From positions 1 to 59,561 of the forward strand of contig CANQBA010000018.1 in NCBI GenBank assembly GCA_947589545.1: a stretch of 59,561 nt of DNA. Direction: 5' to 3'. The notes below the pieces were generated by a model, which worked only from the letters and a program-made list of their open reading frames with translations, did no database searches and was not told the origin of the DNA. This document shows, piece after piece, positions 49,330-58,027 of this stretch (positions are counted from its first letter, which is position 1; each line of letters begins with the position of its first letter). This stretch comes from an uncultured Oscillospiraceae bacterium. GTDB lineage: Bacteria; Bacillota; Clostridia; Oscillospirales; Oscillospiraceae. A program made the translations under genes and the position numbers.

Positions 49330-49391
49330 GATAGTATCATTTAATTCCACTGTACGTAATTCCTATCATAGTGTAATGTAGTGATACTGTC
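49330..49391. promoter_or_regulatory. intergenic inverted repeat, possible Xre operator
   Basis: GATAGTATCA (49330-49339) and TGATACTGTC (49382-49391) form inverted arms, one mismatch, 42 bp apart, between the two divergent starts. Each lies near one gene's expected promoter or leader. Operator function is inference. Confidence 0.45.
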
Positions 49392-49414
49392 AAGAACAAT
49401 TTAGGAGGAAAGTC

Positions 49415-49624
49415 ATGCTTGGAAAAAGACTGAATATGACGCGCAAGGAAAAAGGCTACACCGCGCAGCAAATGGCGGATCAGCTCCACATCACGTTAAG
49501 CAATTACCGAAAATATGAAAGCGGACGGGCCCTTCCGCCGGTGGACAAGCTCGTCCAAATCGCGGACATCCTTGGCGTGACCACGGATTATCTGCTGTGC
49601 AGAGATGAGAAGACGAATCCGTAG
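49415..49624 (+). CDS. Xre-family HTH transcriptional regulator
   Basis: 69 residues, essentially one Cro/CI HTH domain: LNMTRKEKGYTAQQMADQLHITLSNYRKYESGRALPPVDKLVQIADILGVTTDYLL. TTAGGAGGAAAGTC precedes the ATG. Small stand-alone regulators like this usually autoregulate and control a divergent neighbour, here the 111-residue hypothetical. Confidence 0.9.
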   Translation: MLGKRLNMTRKEKGYTAQQMADQLHITLSNYRKYESGRALPPVDKLVQIADILGVTTDYLLCRDEKTNP

Positions 49625-49625
49625 T

Positions 49626-49712
49626 AGGGGCGGCCGTCCCCGGCCGTCCGTCCATCGAATTCCCGATATAATTTCAATCAATGCCGTAGGGGCCGCCCTT
49701 CCGGGGCGGTGC
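49626..49712. repeat. two further GTAGGGGC-type palindromes
   Basis: Hairpins GGCGGCCG/CGGCCGTCC near 49627-49650 and GGGGCCGCCC/GGGGCGGTGCC near 49689-49712, in the gap between the Xre gene and the recombinase remnant. Confidence 0.65.
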
Positions 49713-49741
49713 CGTAGGGAAACATTGTGAACACCCCTATG

Positions 49742-51325
49742 TTAATTTATTTTTCCGGTTATGAGAATATCCTCCAGCTCCTGGGGCATGTCGTCCAGGA
49801 TGCCGATGTCACGGTAGTGGATGACGATCTCCTGTGGGGCGCTGTGGGAATACTTTTTGGCGCACTCGCCGACCTCGATACGTTTGATGAAGGTGTGGAG
49901 GAGGTCGGGGGTCAGTTCGTCTATTTCTGTGTACTTGTGGGCGTTCTCCAGGAAGCGGTCAAAGTTGGAGGTGGAGTCTTTCAATTCTTGTAAGCGGGCA
50001 ATCAGATCTGGAAGGGCGGTTTTGATGCTCTCCTGCTCCGAGGTGTACTCGGCGGAAAGGATTCTGTACTGCTCATCCGGGATGCGGCCTAAGACGTTAT
50101 CCTCATAGAGACGTTTGAACAGGGACATGAGCTCTGACTGACGCTTGGTCATAGCGGAGATTTGCTTTTCCAGAGACCGTATCTCCTTTTGCGACTCTTT
50201 TGTGCGCTTCTTTCCGATGTATTCCGCAAACCTGCGCTCGTTTTGCCTCGCGAAGTGGGTGATCCGGCGGAGGTCGTCAAGGACAATGGCGTAGAGGTCT
50301 TCTTCCCGGATGCCGTGAACCGAGCAGGTGGTTTTGCTGTTCTTGCGGTAATTGGAGCATATGAACCGGGCTTTGGCCTCCTTCTCTCCGTGGGTTCTGT
50401 GGTACGTCATCACCGCCCCGCAATCCATGCAGTAGACGAGGCCGGAGAAAAGGCTTGGCTCCTCGAATCTGGTGTATCTCCGCTTGTGCCTGCGGTTGTC
50501 CTGCACGATTTCCCATGTCTGTCTGTCGATAAGCGGCTCATGAGTTCCTTCGAAGCGGAGCTGCTCTGACTCAGGGCGTTTGATCTTTTTCTTGTTCTTG
50601 TAAGAGATCGTGGTCGTCTTCATATTGACCGTTACGCCCAGGTACACCTCATCCTCCAGTATTTTACTCACCGTAGCTGACGACCAGGCATATGGCTTTG
50701 AAATATCGAGGGTTGAGAGCTGTACGCCATATTTTGCGTAATAGTGGTATGCCGGTGAAGGGATCTCCTCTTGCCGAAGCTGGTTGGCTATCCTCGTTGG
50801 GCCGAGGCCGGAGGCGCAGAGGTCGAAGATGCGTTTGACCACAGGCGCCGTTTCAGGGTCAGGAACAAGGTGTCGCTTTGGGTCATCCGGGTCCTTCATG
50901 TAACCATAATTCGGACGTGATGCGATCCTCGCGCCTGTCTCGGCCTTGATTTTCACCGATGAACGGCCTTTTTGGCTTGTGTCCTTGGCATACAGCTCGT
51001 TGATGATGTTCCTGAACGGCGTGAAGTCGTTGGAGGATTCCACGAGGCTGTCCACACCATCGTTGACGGCTATGAACCGCACGCCGTAGTTGGGGAAAAC
51101 CAATTCGGTGTACTGGCCAACCTGCAGGTACTCCCTGCCGAGGCGGGACATATCCTTGACGATCAGCGTGGCGACCTGGTCGGACTCGATGAGCTCCATG
51201 ACTTCCTGCCAGCCGGGGCGGTTCAAATTGGTGCCGGTGTAACCGTCGTCGTATATAAATTTTGTGTTGGTGAACCCTTTGTCGGCGGCGTACTTCTCTA
51301 AGAGCAGTCTTTGAGACGAGATTTG
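49742..51325 (-). pseudogene. large serine recombinase (TnpX-like), 5'-truncated
   Basis: The minus-strand frame is open from 51325 to the stop at 49742 (527 codons). It reads QISSQRLLLEKYAADKGFTNTKFIYDDGYTGTNLNRPGWQEVMELI..., that is, the resolvase domain from just after its first ~25 residues. The catalytic serine and a start codon are missing, and an in-frame TGA (51326-51328) precedes the open part. The recombinase domain, zinc beta-ribbon (CMDCGAVMTYHRT...CSNYRKN..TTCSVH), coiled coil and DUF4368-like tail (FIKRIEVGECAKKYSHSAPQEIVIHY) are intact. An internal TTG at 51226 could give a 494-residue catalytically dead protein. Confidence 0.88.
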
Positions 51326-51478
51326 TCAAGGGGGTTTTCACCCTATTGCTATTATTTTTGCAACCTTATGACCATGATTGAAAAGCTATCAGGAAAAAGT
51401 TATAATGATTTTTGAGAAAGCGTAACGGATAGGGCAATTTTCCGGCCTATTATGAGGTGGCTTTAGAAGAACTGGAAG

Positions 51479-51607
51479 ATGATGAACCTGTTGACAGACA
51501 ACATCCCCAGGACGGAGGGGCAAATCCTCTTTGATGGGATGGATATTCTCAAGCTGGGCAAAGGGGACGATTTTTGCCAAGGAAAAATATTCATGAAAAT
51601 CTTGTAA
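51479..51607 (+). pseudogene. fragment of an ABC transporter ATPase
   Basis: A 42-codon frame reads MMNLLTDNIPRTEGQILFDG, then MDILKLG. This is the piece just after Walker A of exporter ATPases ((ST)TMNLLTDN...GQILFDGMDI). Upstream the P-loop is absent and downstream the sequence degenerates to a stop. The rest of 51329-51652 shows no recognisable gene. Remnant of a lost transporter. Confidence 0.65.
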
Positions 51608-51673
51608 GGTTTTCGGGAATTTCCTGTCTTATAGGGTGAAGGAACCTTCAATTTGCGGTTAGGAGGCAATGCA

Positions 51674-52231
51674 TTGGAAGATAGTGAAATCATAAAACTT
51701 TACTGGCAGAGAAACGAAGATGCCATATCCATAACTGCCAATAAATACGGCGCATACTGCTTCATGATAGCCGATAATATCCTGCACAGCATTGAGGATT
51801 CTGAGGAGTGTGTCAATGACACCTGGCTTCACGCATGGAACGCAATTCCTCCTCAAAAGCCAAATGTGCTTCGGATGTTCTTGGCGAAAATTACACGCAA
51901 TCTTTCATTTAACCGCTTCAATGCCAGAAGCGTGGAAAAGCGCGGCGGTGGTGAGATTCCCCTTGTTCTGGATGAACTGTCGGAGTGTCTTGCCAGTGAA
52001 GCAGATGTTGAAGCTACTTATGAGGTTACGGAACTGGAACAGTGTATCCGCCGTTTTGTACGAGCACTCCCGAAACGGGACAGGAATGTGTTTGTGCGCC
52101 GATATTTTTTTACCGAACCTGTGGCCTCAATTGCGGAGCGGTATGACCTGACTGTGAACAACGCTATGGTAATTCTTAGTCGGATACGGAAGAAACTTAA
52201 ACTTGAACTCATGAAAGAGGGGTATCTATGA
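51674..52231 (+). CDS. ECF-type RNA polymerase sigma factor
   Basis: 185 residues. Region 2 (YWQRNEDAISITANKYGAYCFMIADNIL...DSEECVNDTWLHAWNAIPP) is followed by region 4 (LEQCIRRFVRALPKRDRNVFVRRYFFTEPVASIAERYDLTVNNAMVILSRIRKKL). TTG 51674 is preferred because AGGAGG lies at 51661-51666. GC content is visibly lower than in the core genes, a sign of horizontal origin. The stop overlaps the next gene (ATGA), which encodes a single-pass membrane protein, the usual sigma/anti-sigma arrangement. Confidence 0.9.
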   Translation: MEDSEIIKLYWQRNEDAISITANKYGAYCFMIADNILHSIEDSEECVNDTWLHAWNAIPPQKPNVLRMFLAKITRNLSFNRFNARSVEKRGGGEIPLVLDELSECLASEADVEATYEVTELEQCIRRFVRALPKRDRNVFVRRYFFTEPVASIAERYDLTVNNAMVILSRIRKKLKLELMKEGYL

Positions 52232-52728
52232 ACAGCAAGGATCTGTACAACGCCATTGGTAAATTGGATGATGACATTTTAGAACAAAGCGAAACTGAAA
52301 AAAAGAAAAAAAGCTGGTTTACATGGGGAGCTATCGCAGCTTGTTTGTGTGTTGTAATCAGCTTGAGTGCTATTATTTTACATCGAGATGAACCAGAACT
52401 ACTTACCGTCGAGGGCCATTTAGAAATAATCAATGTTGAGTTGATTGAATGGCAAAGTGATGGTTTCAAAGCTGTTGTAGTTGACACAGGGAACAGCAAC
52501 ATATTCCCGGTCGGTGCTGAATTATCCGTTATTTTTAGAGAATACAATACAGAAATCGTGCTTGGTAATGGAACAAGCTATGGCTATGGTGAAATTCAAA
52601 CAAGCAATATTGAATGGCCAGTAGATTCCGTCATTGAGGTTAGCTTTGGTGTCTACGAGAAATATGATGCTAACAGAGGATATGAAAATAAGGTCTATGC
52701 ATACCGCGTTGAGTTGGTTCCCCAATGA
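52228..52728 (+). CDS. single-pass membrane protein, possible anti-sigma factor
   Basis: 166 residues: a cytosolic part of about 30 residues (MNSKDLYNAIGKLDDDILEQSETEKKKKSW), one membrane helix (FTWGAIAACLCVVISLSAIIL) and an extracellular domain of about 110 residues with beta-rich sequence (ELSVIFREYNTEIVLGNGTSYGYGEIQ). MNSKDLYNAIGKLDDDIL is typical of proteins paired with such sigma factors in Clostridia. The anti-sigma role is inferred from overlap and topology; no ASD or zinc motif is seen. Confidence 0.75.
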   Translation: MNSKDLYNAIGKLDDDILEQSETEKKKKSWFTWGAIAACLCVVISLSAIILHRDEPELLTVEGHLEIINVELIEWQSDGFKAVVVDTGNSNIFPVGAELSVIFREYNTEIVLGNGTSYGYGEIQTSNIEWPVDSVIEVSFGVYEKYDANRGYENKVYAYRVELVPQ

Positions 52729-52764
52729 ACTCATAATACAATATCAACTTTAGGAGGACAGATT

Positions 52765-53022
52765 ATGCTTAAAGACAAGTTTGCAGTTTTATCCGTTATT
52801 TCACTTTTGCTTTACGCAATCATGTGTTTTTGTAAAGAAGCTATCGAAACATCTTGCCATGTACGATTGATCATAGCACAGGTTAATTATACAAGTACGG
52901 ATTGGCAAATTAACGGCGAACCTGTGCAACAATTATTGTTGATTTTAGCCGCTGTGTGTCTGATTATCGCTATAATAAATACCGTCATAGATGCCGTACA
53001 ACATCGTAGAAAGCAGAAGTGA
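52765..53022 (+). CDS. small two-helix membrane protein
   Basis: 85 residues with two membrane helices (LSVISLLLYAIMCFC and LLLILAAVCLIIAIINTVI) and an outside loop containing two cysteines in the first part. TTAGGAGGACAG precedes ATG 52765. It follows the putative anti-sigma gene by 36 bp and is probably in the same transcript. Function unknown. Confidence 0.75.
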   Translation: MLKDKFAVLSVISLLLYAIMCFCKEAIETSCHVRLIIAQVNYTSTDWQINGEPVQQLLLILAAVCLIIAIINTVIDAVQHRRKQK

Positions 53023-53032
53023 ATTTCAACAA

Positions 53033-53140
53033 AGGATATGCAAGGCGCTACACTGTCAGCCCGGCGATATTCTTGAATATGTTGAGAAAGAAAGCAAGTC
53101 ACATCATTTTACAAAAAATGATTGGAGGTGTCGATTATGA
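53033..53140 (+). pseudogene. C-terminal fragment of a small HTH regulator
   Basis: The frame reads RICKALHCQPGDILEYVEKE, then S, which is the end of the HTH_26/Cro-CI type small regulators (ICKALNCQPGDILEY). The N-terminal two-thirds are missing because the DNA just upstream encodes the small membrane protein in another frame. It ends within the start of the zinc-ribbon gene. Confidence 0.65.
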
Positions 53141-53334
53141 GAAAGTGTATCAGATGTGGTTCTGATATGAAGGAAGGCTGCGGAATTAAAGTAGGGGGTT
53201 ACGGATACGGAATTGTTTTAACCTCTGATGAAAACAAGAGATTCGGAGGCAGAATGGGACCGCCAAAAGTGGCAATCTGCCCTAAATGTGGAGAAGTATC
53301 GATTTATCTTGAAGACACAAGCAAGCTGAAATGA
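53137..53334 (+). CDS. small zinc-ribbon protein
   Basis: 65 residues with two CxxC pairs: MRKCIRCGSDMKEG near the N-terminus and AICPKCGEVSIYLED near the C-terminus, joined by GIKVGGYGYGIVLTSDENKRFGGRMGPPKV. This is the usual nucleic-acid-binding-like zinc ribbon of small clostridial proteins. TTGGAGGTG supports ATG 53137. Function unknown. Confidence 0.78.
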   Translation: MRKCIRCGSDMKEGCGIKVGGYGYGIVLTSDENKRFGGRMGPPKVAICPKCGEVSIYLEDTSKLK

Positions 53335-53704
53335 GATTTTAGTTTGGCTCCAAATATAAGTATGCGGAGCTCCCTGATATTGAAGTGTATCCTTGCCACA
53401 ATAGGCAAATAACCAGGATTTGTTCCGAGGCGTGGTTTGCAATCAAAACAAAAGGTGCCATTTCATAGTCTGTATTTGTCACAATCCCGCCGGTGTATTT
53501 CGGCGGGATTGTTCTACACATGATTGTGCAACGTGGCTATATCAATACTTATCAAGAAGTGAGAGAAAAACCACGACGTTACAGAATACAACGTAAACTC
53601 CGGGGAAACAACCATCGGTTGAAAACACGCAAAAGCGCCTCCATTGTATTCAACCGCAGTTTTTTGTATAATTCAACCAGAAAGCAGAAAGGATGGTGCT
53701 TTGA
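53335..53704. other. 370-bp intergenic region with a terminator
   Basis: No convincing gene. It contains a perfect 12-bp hairpin ACAATCCCGCCG/CGGCGGGATTGT at 53481-53512 that probably ends the sigma-factor transcript, and a TATAAT-type -10 near 53666-53671 that may serve the Xre gene at 53705. Confidence 0.6.
53481..53512 (+). terminator. intrinsic terminator of the sigma-factor cluster
   Basis: Perfect 12-bp stem with loop GTGTATTT followed by a short T-containing tail (TCTACAC). The T-run is weak, so termination strength is uncertain. Confidence 0.6.
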
Positions 53705-54598
53705 ATGGCAAATGAACTTAGCGAGCGGATCGCCGCTCTACGAAAAGAGCGCGGACTCACGCAAGAACAGTTAGGAAACATGGTGGGCGTATCCGCCCAG
53801 GCCGTGAGCAAATGGGAAAAGGGCGGTACACCAGACGTGGAACTGTTGCCAATCCTGTCACGGCAGTTGGGCGTGACTATCGACGCCCTCTTTGGTATGG
53901 AGGACGGGGAGAAGGAGGACCCGGCGGAGGCAGTGGGCCGGTGGCTCCGGGGGTTCCCGTCGAAGGAGAGGCTGAATCAGTTCTGTCAGCTGGTTTGGAG
54001 GGTCAAACAACACTTCCTGCCGGACGAGGACAGCGAGATCAGACTGCCTGTAACGGACTATCCCGAATCCTGCAAATGCGCCTATGGCGACGGCGACGAG
54101 CTTTTGCAGCTCTCGCAAATCGCCACGGAGGGCGGGATTCTCTTCGACGTCCACGCGGAGGACCTGTCCTTTGTGACGCTGTGGCCCAGGCCGGAGGGCG
54201 GCTGGGGGCAATGGCTGGCGCCCAAGGAGGAGTACCGGCGGCTCTTCGCGGTCCTGGCAAGGCCGGGGTGCCTGGAGCTGATGGAGTACATCTATAACCG
54301 GAAAATCGGCTGGTTCTCTGCAAACGTCGTGACGAAGCATCTGCAAATGGCGCGGGAGGACGTGGAGGAGCTGCTTCAGGCGCTGGCGGAGTTGGAGCTG
54401 GTATCCTCCATGGAGCTTGAGCTGGAGGAGGGCGAGACGAGTGTCTATGAGGTTTCGGAGCCCTGGAAGCTGATTCCCTTCCTCCTGCTCACCCGGACGC
54501 TGGCGCAGTACGAGTCGAACTACCTGCGGCTGTACGCCCCGGTGCCGCTCTTTGAGCCGGGTGAAAAATGGGAAGATGCGAAACAAATTTCGGAATAA
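53705..54598 (+). CDS. Xre-family regulator with long C-terminal domain
   Basis: 297 residues: N-terminal Cro/CI HTH (LSERIAALRKERGLTQEQLGNMVGVSAQAVSKWEKGGTPDVELLPILSRQLGVTIDALFG, residues 4-64), then a domain of about 230 residues with a winged-helix-like end (ARPGCLELMEYIYNRKIGWFSANVVTKHLQMAREDVEELLQALAELELV). AGAAAGGATGGTGC precedes the ATG. Its end leads into the ABC exporter gene, so it probably controls that exporter. GC is higher than in the preceding sigma cluster. Confidence 0.9.
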   Translation: MANELSERIAALRKERGLTQEQLGNMVGVSAQAVSKWEKGGTPDVELLPILSRQLGVTIDALFGMEDGEKEDPAEAVGRWLRGFPSKERLNQFCQLVWRVKQHFLPDEDSEIRLPVTDYPESCKCAYGDGDELLQLSQIATEGGILFDVHAEDLSFVTLWPRPEGGWGQWLAPKEEYRRLFAVLARPGCLELMEYIYNRKIGWFSANVVTKHLQMAREDVEELLQALAELELVSSMELELEEGETSVYEVSEPWKLIPFLLLTRTLAQYESNYLRLYAPVPLFEPGEKWEDAKQISE

Positions 54599-54614
54599 CA
54601 AAGGAGGGAGCAAA

Positions 54615-56237
54615 ATGCGGTATTATCTGAAAAAGCACTGGATGGCCAATCTTTTGGCGATCCTGCCGGGACTCTTGGCGAGCGCTTTGCGGACGGTGAA
54701 CAATCTTCTGATGATCCGGACCTTCCAGGGAATCATCGATCGTGATTTAAGAAGCTTTTTCTTTTGGATGCTAATGATGACGGGCACATGGTTTCTCCTT
54801 TTGTGGCTCGAAGGTCTTGTTGAGTTTTTCCAGGGCCGCGCTGTACGCATGATGAACAACTCGGTCCGTCGGGACATGACGGCCACACTGCTTCACAAAT
54901 CCCATACGGATTTCCACGGAAAGGATACGGGGGAATATCTCTCCTGGTTCACAAACGACGTAAACCAAATCGAGGAGCTTGCCTGGAAACCCTTCTATCG
55001 GTGTATCGATGCCGCGTCAAGTGCCTTGTTCAGTGCCATCGCTCTGCTGACCCTCCACTGGTCCCTGCTGGTGGCGGCATTGGTAAATGTTGTAGTTATG
55101 CTGCTTCTCCCGCAGCTTTGCAATAAGCGTATGGAGAAGCTGGGCGCAGACTGCGAGGCGGGGCAGGCCAAGGCCACCGGGAAACTCAAGGATATTCTGG
55201 CAGGCTATGACGTCCTGCGCTCCTTTGGCCGGGAACAGCGTTTCCGCCAGGGCGCGGAGGAGGCCAGCGAGAAGATTGAAAAGCCTAAATTTAAGTTGAC
55301 CTATGTGAGTGGCTTTATAAGCGCAGGATTCGAGTGCGTCAACATAGGTTGCCAAATGCTGCTGAATATTTTAATCGGTGTGCTGTCTATCCGGGGTGTA
55401 ATACTCCAGGGCTCCCTGATGGGTGGAGGGAGTTTGTGCGGAAATCTCTCCAACGGAATTGGCATCACGGCGCAGGTCCTGCTGTCGTTTTCATCCACGA
55501 AACCTTACTTTGACAAGATTACCGTCCGCGGCGACAGTGGGCAGGACAAAGAAAGCGGCGGCCTGCCCAAGATCAACAACACCATTACCGTAAAGAATCT
55601 GTCCTTCCGGTACAACGAGAAGCCCGTCCTCAACGACCTGTCTCTGACCTTCAAAAAGGGCGGCAAGTACGCTCTGACCGGCCCCTCCGGGTGCGGCAAG
55701 TCCACACTTTTGAAGCTCCTGCTGGGCTGGTTGCCGGATTACAGAGGAACCATTCGCTTTGACAGCACGGACGCCCATGAGTGCACGCCGGAGCAGCTTC
55801 AGGAGCAGATGAGCTACATTGAGCAGAACGTGTTCCTGTTTAACACCACCATCCGGGACAACATCACCCTGGGCGAGGACTTTTCCGAGGCTCAGATGGA
55901 AAAGGCCCTGCGGGACAGCGCCCTTGCGGGGGACCTCATGGCCATGCCGGAGGGCCTGGATACCCCGGTGGGCGAGGACGGCAGCAATCTTTCCGGCGGG
56001 CAGAAACAGCGTGTCGCTATCGCCAGGGCGCTGATCCATAACCGCTCCATCCTCCTTGTAGACGAGGGCACCAGCGCCCTGGATCAGAAGAACGCGGGCA
56101 TCGTGGAGGAAAGCCTGCTTGCAAACCCGGAGCTTACGCTGATCCTTGTCAGCCATCACCTGTCCCCGGAGAGGAAAGCGCAGTTCACGAACGTGTACAG
56201 TTTAGAGCCGGTGACAGCCCATCAACAGGTCGCGTGA
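54615..56237 (+). CDS. ABC transporter, fused membrane and ATPase domains
   Basis: 540-residue half-transporter. Six membrane helices lie within residues about 10-310 and the ATPase domain in 335-540: Walker A GPSGCGKST (from residue 356), Q-loop SYIEQNVFLF, signature NLSGGQKQRVAIARAL, Walker B SILLVDEGTSALD and H-loop LVSHH. Such type IV exporters dimerise to move peptides, lipids or drugs. AAGGAGGGAG supports ATG 54615. It pairs with the upstream Xre regulator; no substrate peptide gene is visible. Confidence 0.92.
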   Translation: MRYYLKKHWMANLLAILPGLLASALRTVNNLLMIRTFQGIIDRDLRSFFFWMLMMTGTWFLLLWLEGLVEFFQGRAVRMMNNSVRRDMTATLLHKSHTDFHGKDTGEYLSWFTNDVNQIEELAWKPFYRCIDAASSALFSAIALLTLHWSLLVAALVNVVVMLLLPQLCNKRMEKLGADCEAGQAKATGKLKDILAGYDVLRSFGREQRFRQGAEEASEKIEKPKFKLTYVSGFISAGFECVNIGCQMLLNILIGVLSIRGVILQGSLMGGGSLCGNLSNGIGITAQVLLSFSSTKPYFDKITVRGDSGQDKESGGLPKINNTITVKNLSFRYNEKPVLNDLSLTFKKGGKYALTGPSGCGKSTLLKLLLGWLPDYRGTIRFDSTDAHECTPEQLQEQMSYIEQNVFLFNTTIRDNITLGEDFSEAQMEKALRDSALAGDLMAMPEGLDTPVGEDGSNLSGGQKQRVAIARALIHNRSILLVDEGTSALDQKNAGIVEESLLANPELTLILVSHHLSPERKAQFTNVYSLEPVTAHQQVA

Positions 56238-56287
56238 GTCCCCTGTAGATAGATGACATATAACGATTCTTGCGATAAAAACAGCGT

Positions 56288-56322
56288 TGTACGGGAACGC
56301 ACTGATAATGCGTTCCCGTACA
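56288..56322. terminator. bidirectional terminator between the ABC exporter and the relaxase gene
   Basis: Perfect 14-bp stem TGTACGGGAACGCA/TGCGTTCCCGTACA followed by TGTTTTAT. Lies between the converging genes. Confidence 0.85.
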
Positions 56323-56329
56323 GTCTGTT

Positions 56330-58027
56330 TTATCTTTCCCACTCATCCCGTCTACGCTTTTGGGACTGCGGTGCTTTCTGCTCAGGTCGCTTCTCTTTGA
56401 GTTGCTCCCGGACAGACTTTCTCTCTGTTTCCTCGCCGAGCATTTTTGCCACATCCCGTTTCGCATCTGACATGACAAGGGGCTGATACTGATCCCCATA
56501 GGCAGACTTCACATGGCTGGCGGCGTCCTTCTCCGTCTCTGTGCGTATAGCAAGGCGCTGGGTCATCAGCTCATCGGGATCAACCTCCGCCCCCTGTTCC
56601 TCCAGACCGGCGTATTCTTTGAGGGCGCTGTCAAGCTCGGCAGCATATTTCTGCTCCTGCCGGGACAGGTTTTCGAGCATTGACTCCATCGCGGAAATGT
56701 CCTTGCGGATGACTTCTGCACTTGTATCTTCGGCATAGTCCAAAGATTGCAGAAGCCGGGACTTTTCGGAGCGCAGCTCTTCCAATTCCTCGGTCAGCTC
56801 AGCGATACGGGCAGACAGTTCTTTGTGCTTTCGCATTTGCAAAACCGGCGTTGCCTTCTTTTCGGCAAGGAGCGTTTTTCGTTCCGTATTCTTGTCTTTG
56901 ATCTTGCCAACAATCCCGACATACCGCTCATAGTCGGGACGCAGAATGGCAAGATTGTTCGTGATACGTCGTTTGCCGCTCTGACTGCGAAGCACCTGAT
57001 AGCGGAAAATAATCAACTTCCCGCGCAGGGCTTCCATCGCCTCGGCCAGCGCCGGGACGGTGTTCCTGGCCGTCTGCGCCAGCTTCTTCATCTGTGCTTT
57101 CAGTTCACGCAGGAAAGCGTTGTCGCGCCGGATCTGGCGATTGATCTCGCAGCGATCAGAGACGACGCCCTTTTTCTCCAGTGCGCGGGCAACCACGCCC
57201 TCATGGATGGTGGGCTGCTCGTCCAGACCACGGTCGGCATGACTGCGATGATCGATGCGGACTTCAGCGCCGCCAAGCTCCAGATGCCGGTTGACCACAT
57301 TTGCCCATGTTTCCCGCCAGAGGACAAGCTGCTCCTCGCTGTTCCAACGGACGGCGATGGGGTTCTGTCTGCCGTACTTCGTGCTTTTGGGATACTTGTT
57401 TACTCGTTCATAGCCGTGCGTCTCTGCTTCGGAGGGTGTCATATACACTTTCTTTTTGCCCACTTTGTATTGATACTGCTTCTCCCAACCGTCGGCCCGC
57501 GCTGCCTTAAACTCGGCGGCGGTGAAGCCCCGTTCCTCGCTGTCCCTGACACACAGATATTCCTTTTCGGTCTTGTACTGCCACTTGCCCTTTTCGTCCA
57601 ACGGGCGCACGGTCAGCATGATGTGGGCGTGGGGGTTGTGTCCGTCAGTATCGTGGATACACACATCGGCGCACATTCCCTCGGACACAAAATTGCGCTG
57701 GATAAACTCTGTGAGCAAGGCGATCCACTCGTCCTTTTTCAGTTCGATGGGCAGCGCCGCCACAAACTCACGGGCAAGGCGGCTGTCTTTTGTTTTCTCG
57801 TTTTCCTCCACCGCGTTCCATAAAACGCTGCGGTCTTTCCACTCGGCGGGAGCATACTCCGGGAGAAAAATCTGCTGCCAGACAAGCCCCTGCTTGCGGG
57901 TAAAGTCATGCTGAACACCGTCGTAGTCGTTAAGGATTTTTGAGCAACTCATATATGCCGCAGCCGCGACAGCGGAGCGGCCTGCGCCCCGGCTGACAAC
58001 TTTGGCCTCTAAATGAAAATCCGCCAT
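56330..58027 (-). CDS. MobQ-type relaxase (MobA/MobL family)
   Basis: 565-residue mobilization relaxase. N-terminal domain: SRGAGRSAVAAAAYMSC holds the likely catalytic tyrosine Y25, and HNPHAHIMLT (H130, H133, H135) the metal-binding histidine triad. The C-terminal 300 residues are coiled-coil-rich (LRGKLIIF..., AELTEELEELRSEKSRLLQSLDYAEDT). It nicks oriT and pilots single-stranded DNA into a helper conjugation channel. ATG at 58027 follows GACGAGGTGATGC. The adjacent gap holds an IncQ-like oriT core. Complete, probably functional. Confidence 0.93.
   Translation of the reverse strand: MADFHLEAKVVSRGAGRSAVAAAAYMSCSKILNDYDGVQHDFTRKQGLVWQQIFLPEYAPAEWKDRSVLWNAVEENEKTKDSRLAREFVAALPIELKKDEWIALLTEFIQRNFVSEGMCADVCIHDTDGHNPHAHIMLTVRPLDEKGKWQYKTEKEYLCVRDSEERGFTAAEFKAARADGWEKQYQYKVGKKKVYMTPSEAETHGYERVNKYPKSTKYGRQNPIAVRWNSEEQLVLWRETWANVVNRHLELGGAEVRIDHRSHADRGLDEQPTIHEGVVARALEKKGVVSDRCEINRQIRRDNAFLRELKAQMKKLAQTARNTVPALAEAMEALRGKLIIFRYQVLRSQSGKRRITNNLAILRPDYERYVGIVGKIKDKNTERKTLLAEKKATPVLQMRKHKELSARIAELTEELEELRSEKSRLLQSLDYAEDTSAEVIRKDISAMESMLENLSRQEQKYAAELDSALKEYAGLEEQGAEVDPDELMTQRLAIRTETEKDAASHVKSAYGDQYQPLVMSDAKRDVAKMLGEETERKSVREQLKEKRPEQKAPQSQKRRRDEWER

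Noticed and set aside
51653-51673. Upstream TTG start for the ECF sigma factor
   Set aside because: It would lie before the AGGAGG at 51661-51666; TTG 51674 has ideal spacing from that site.
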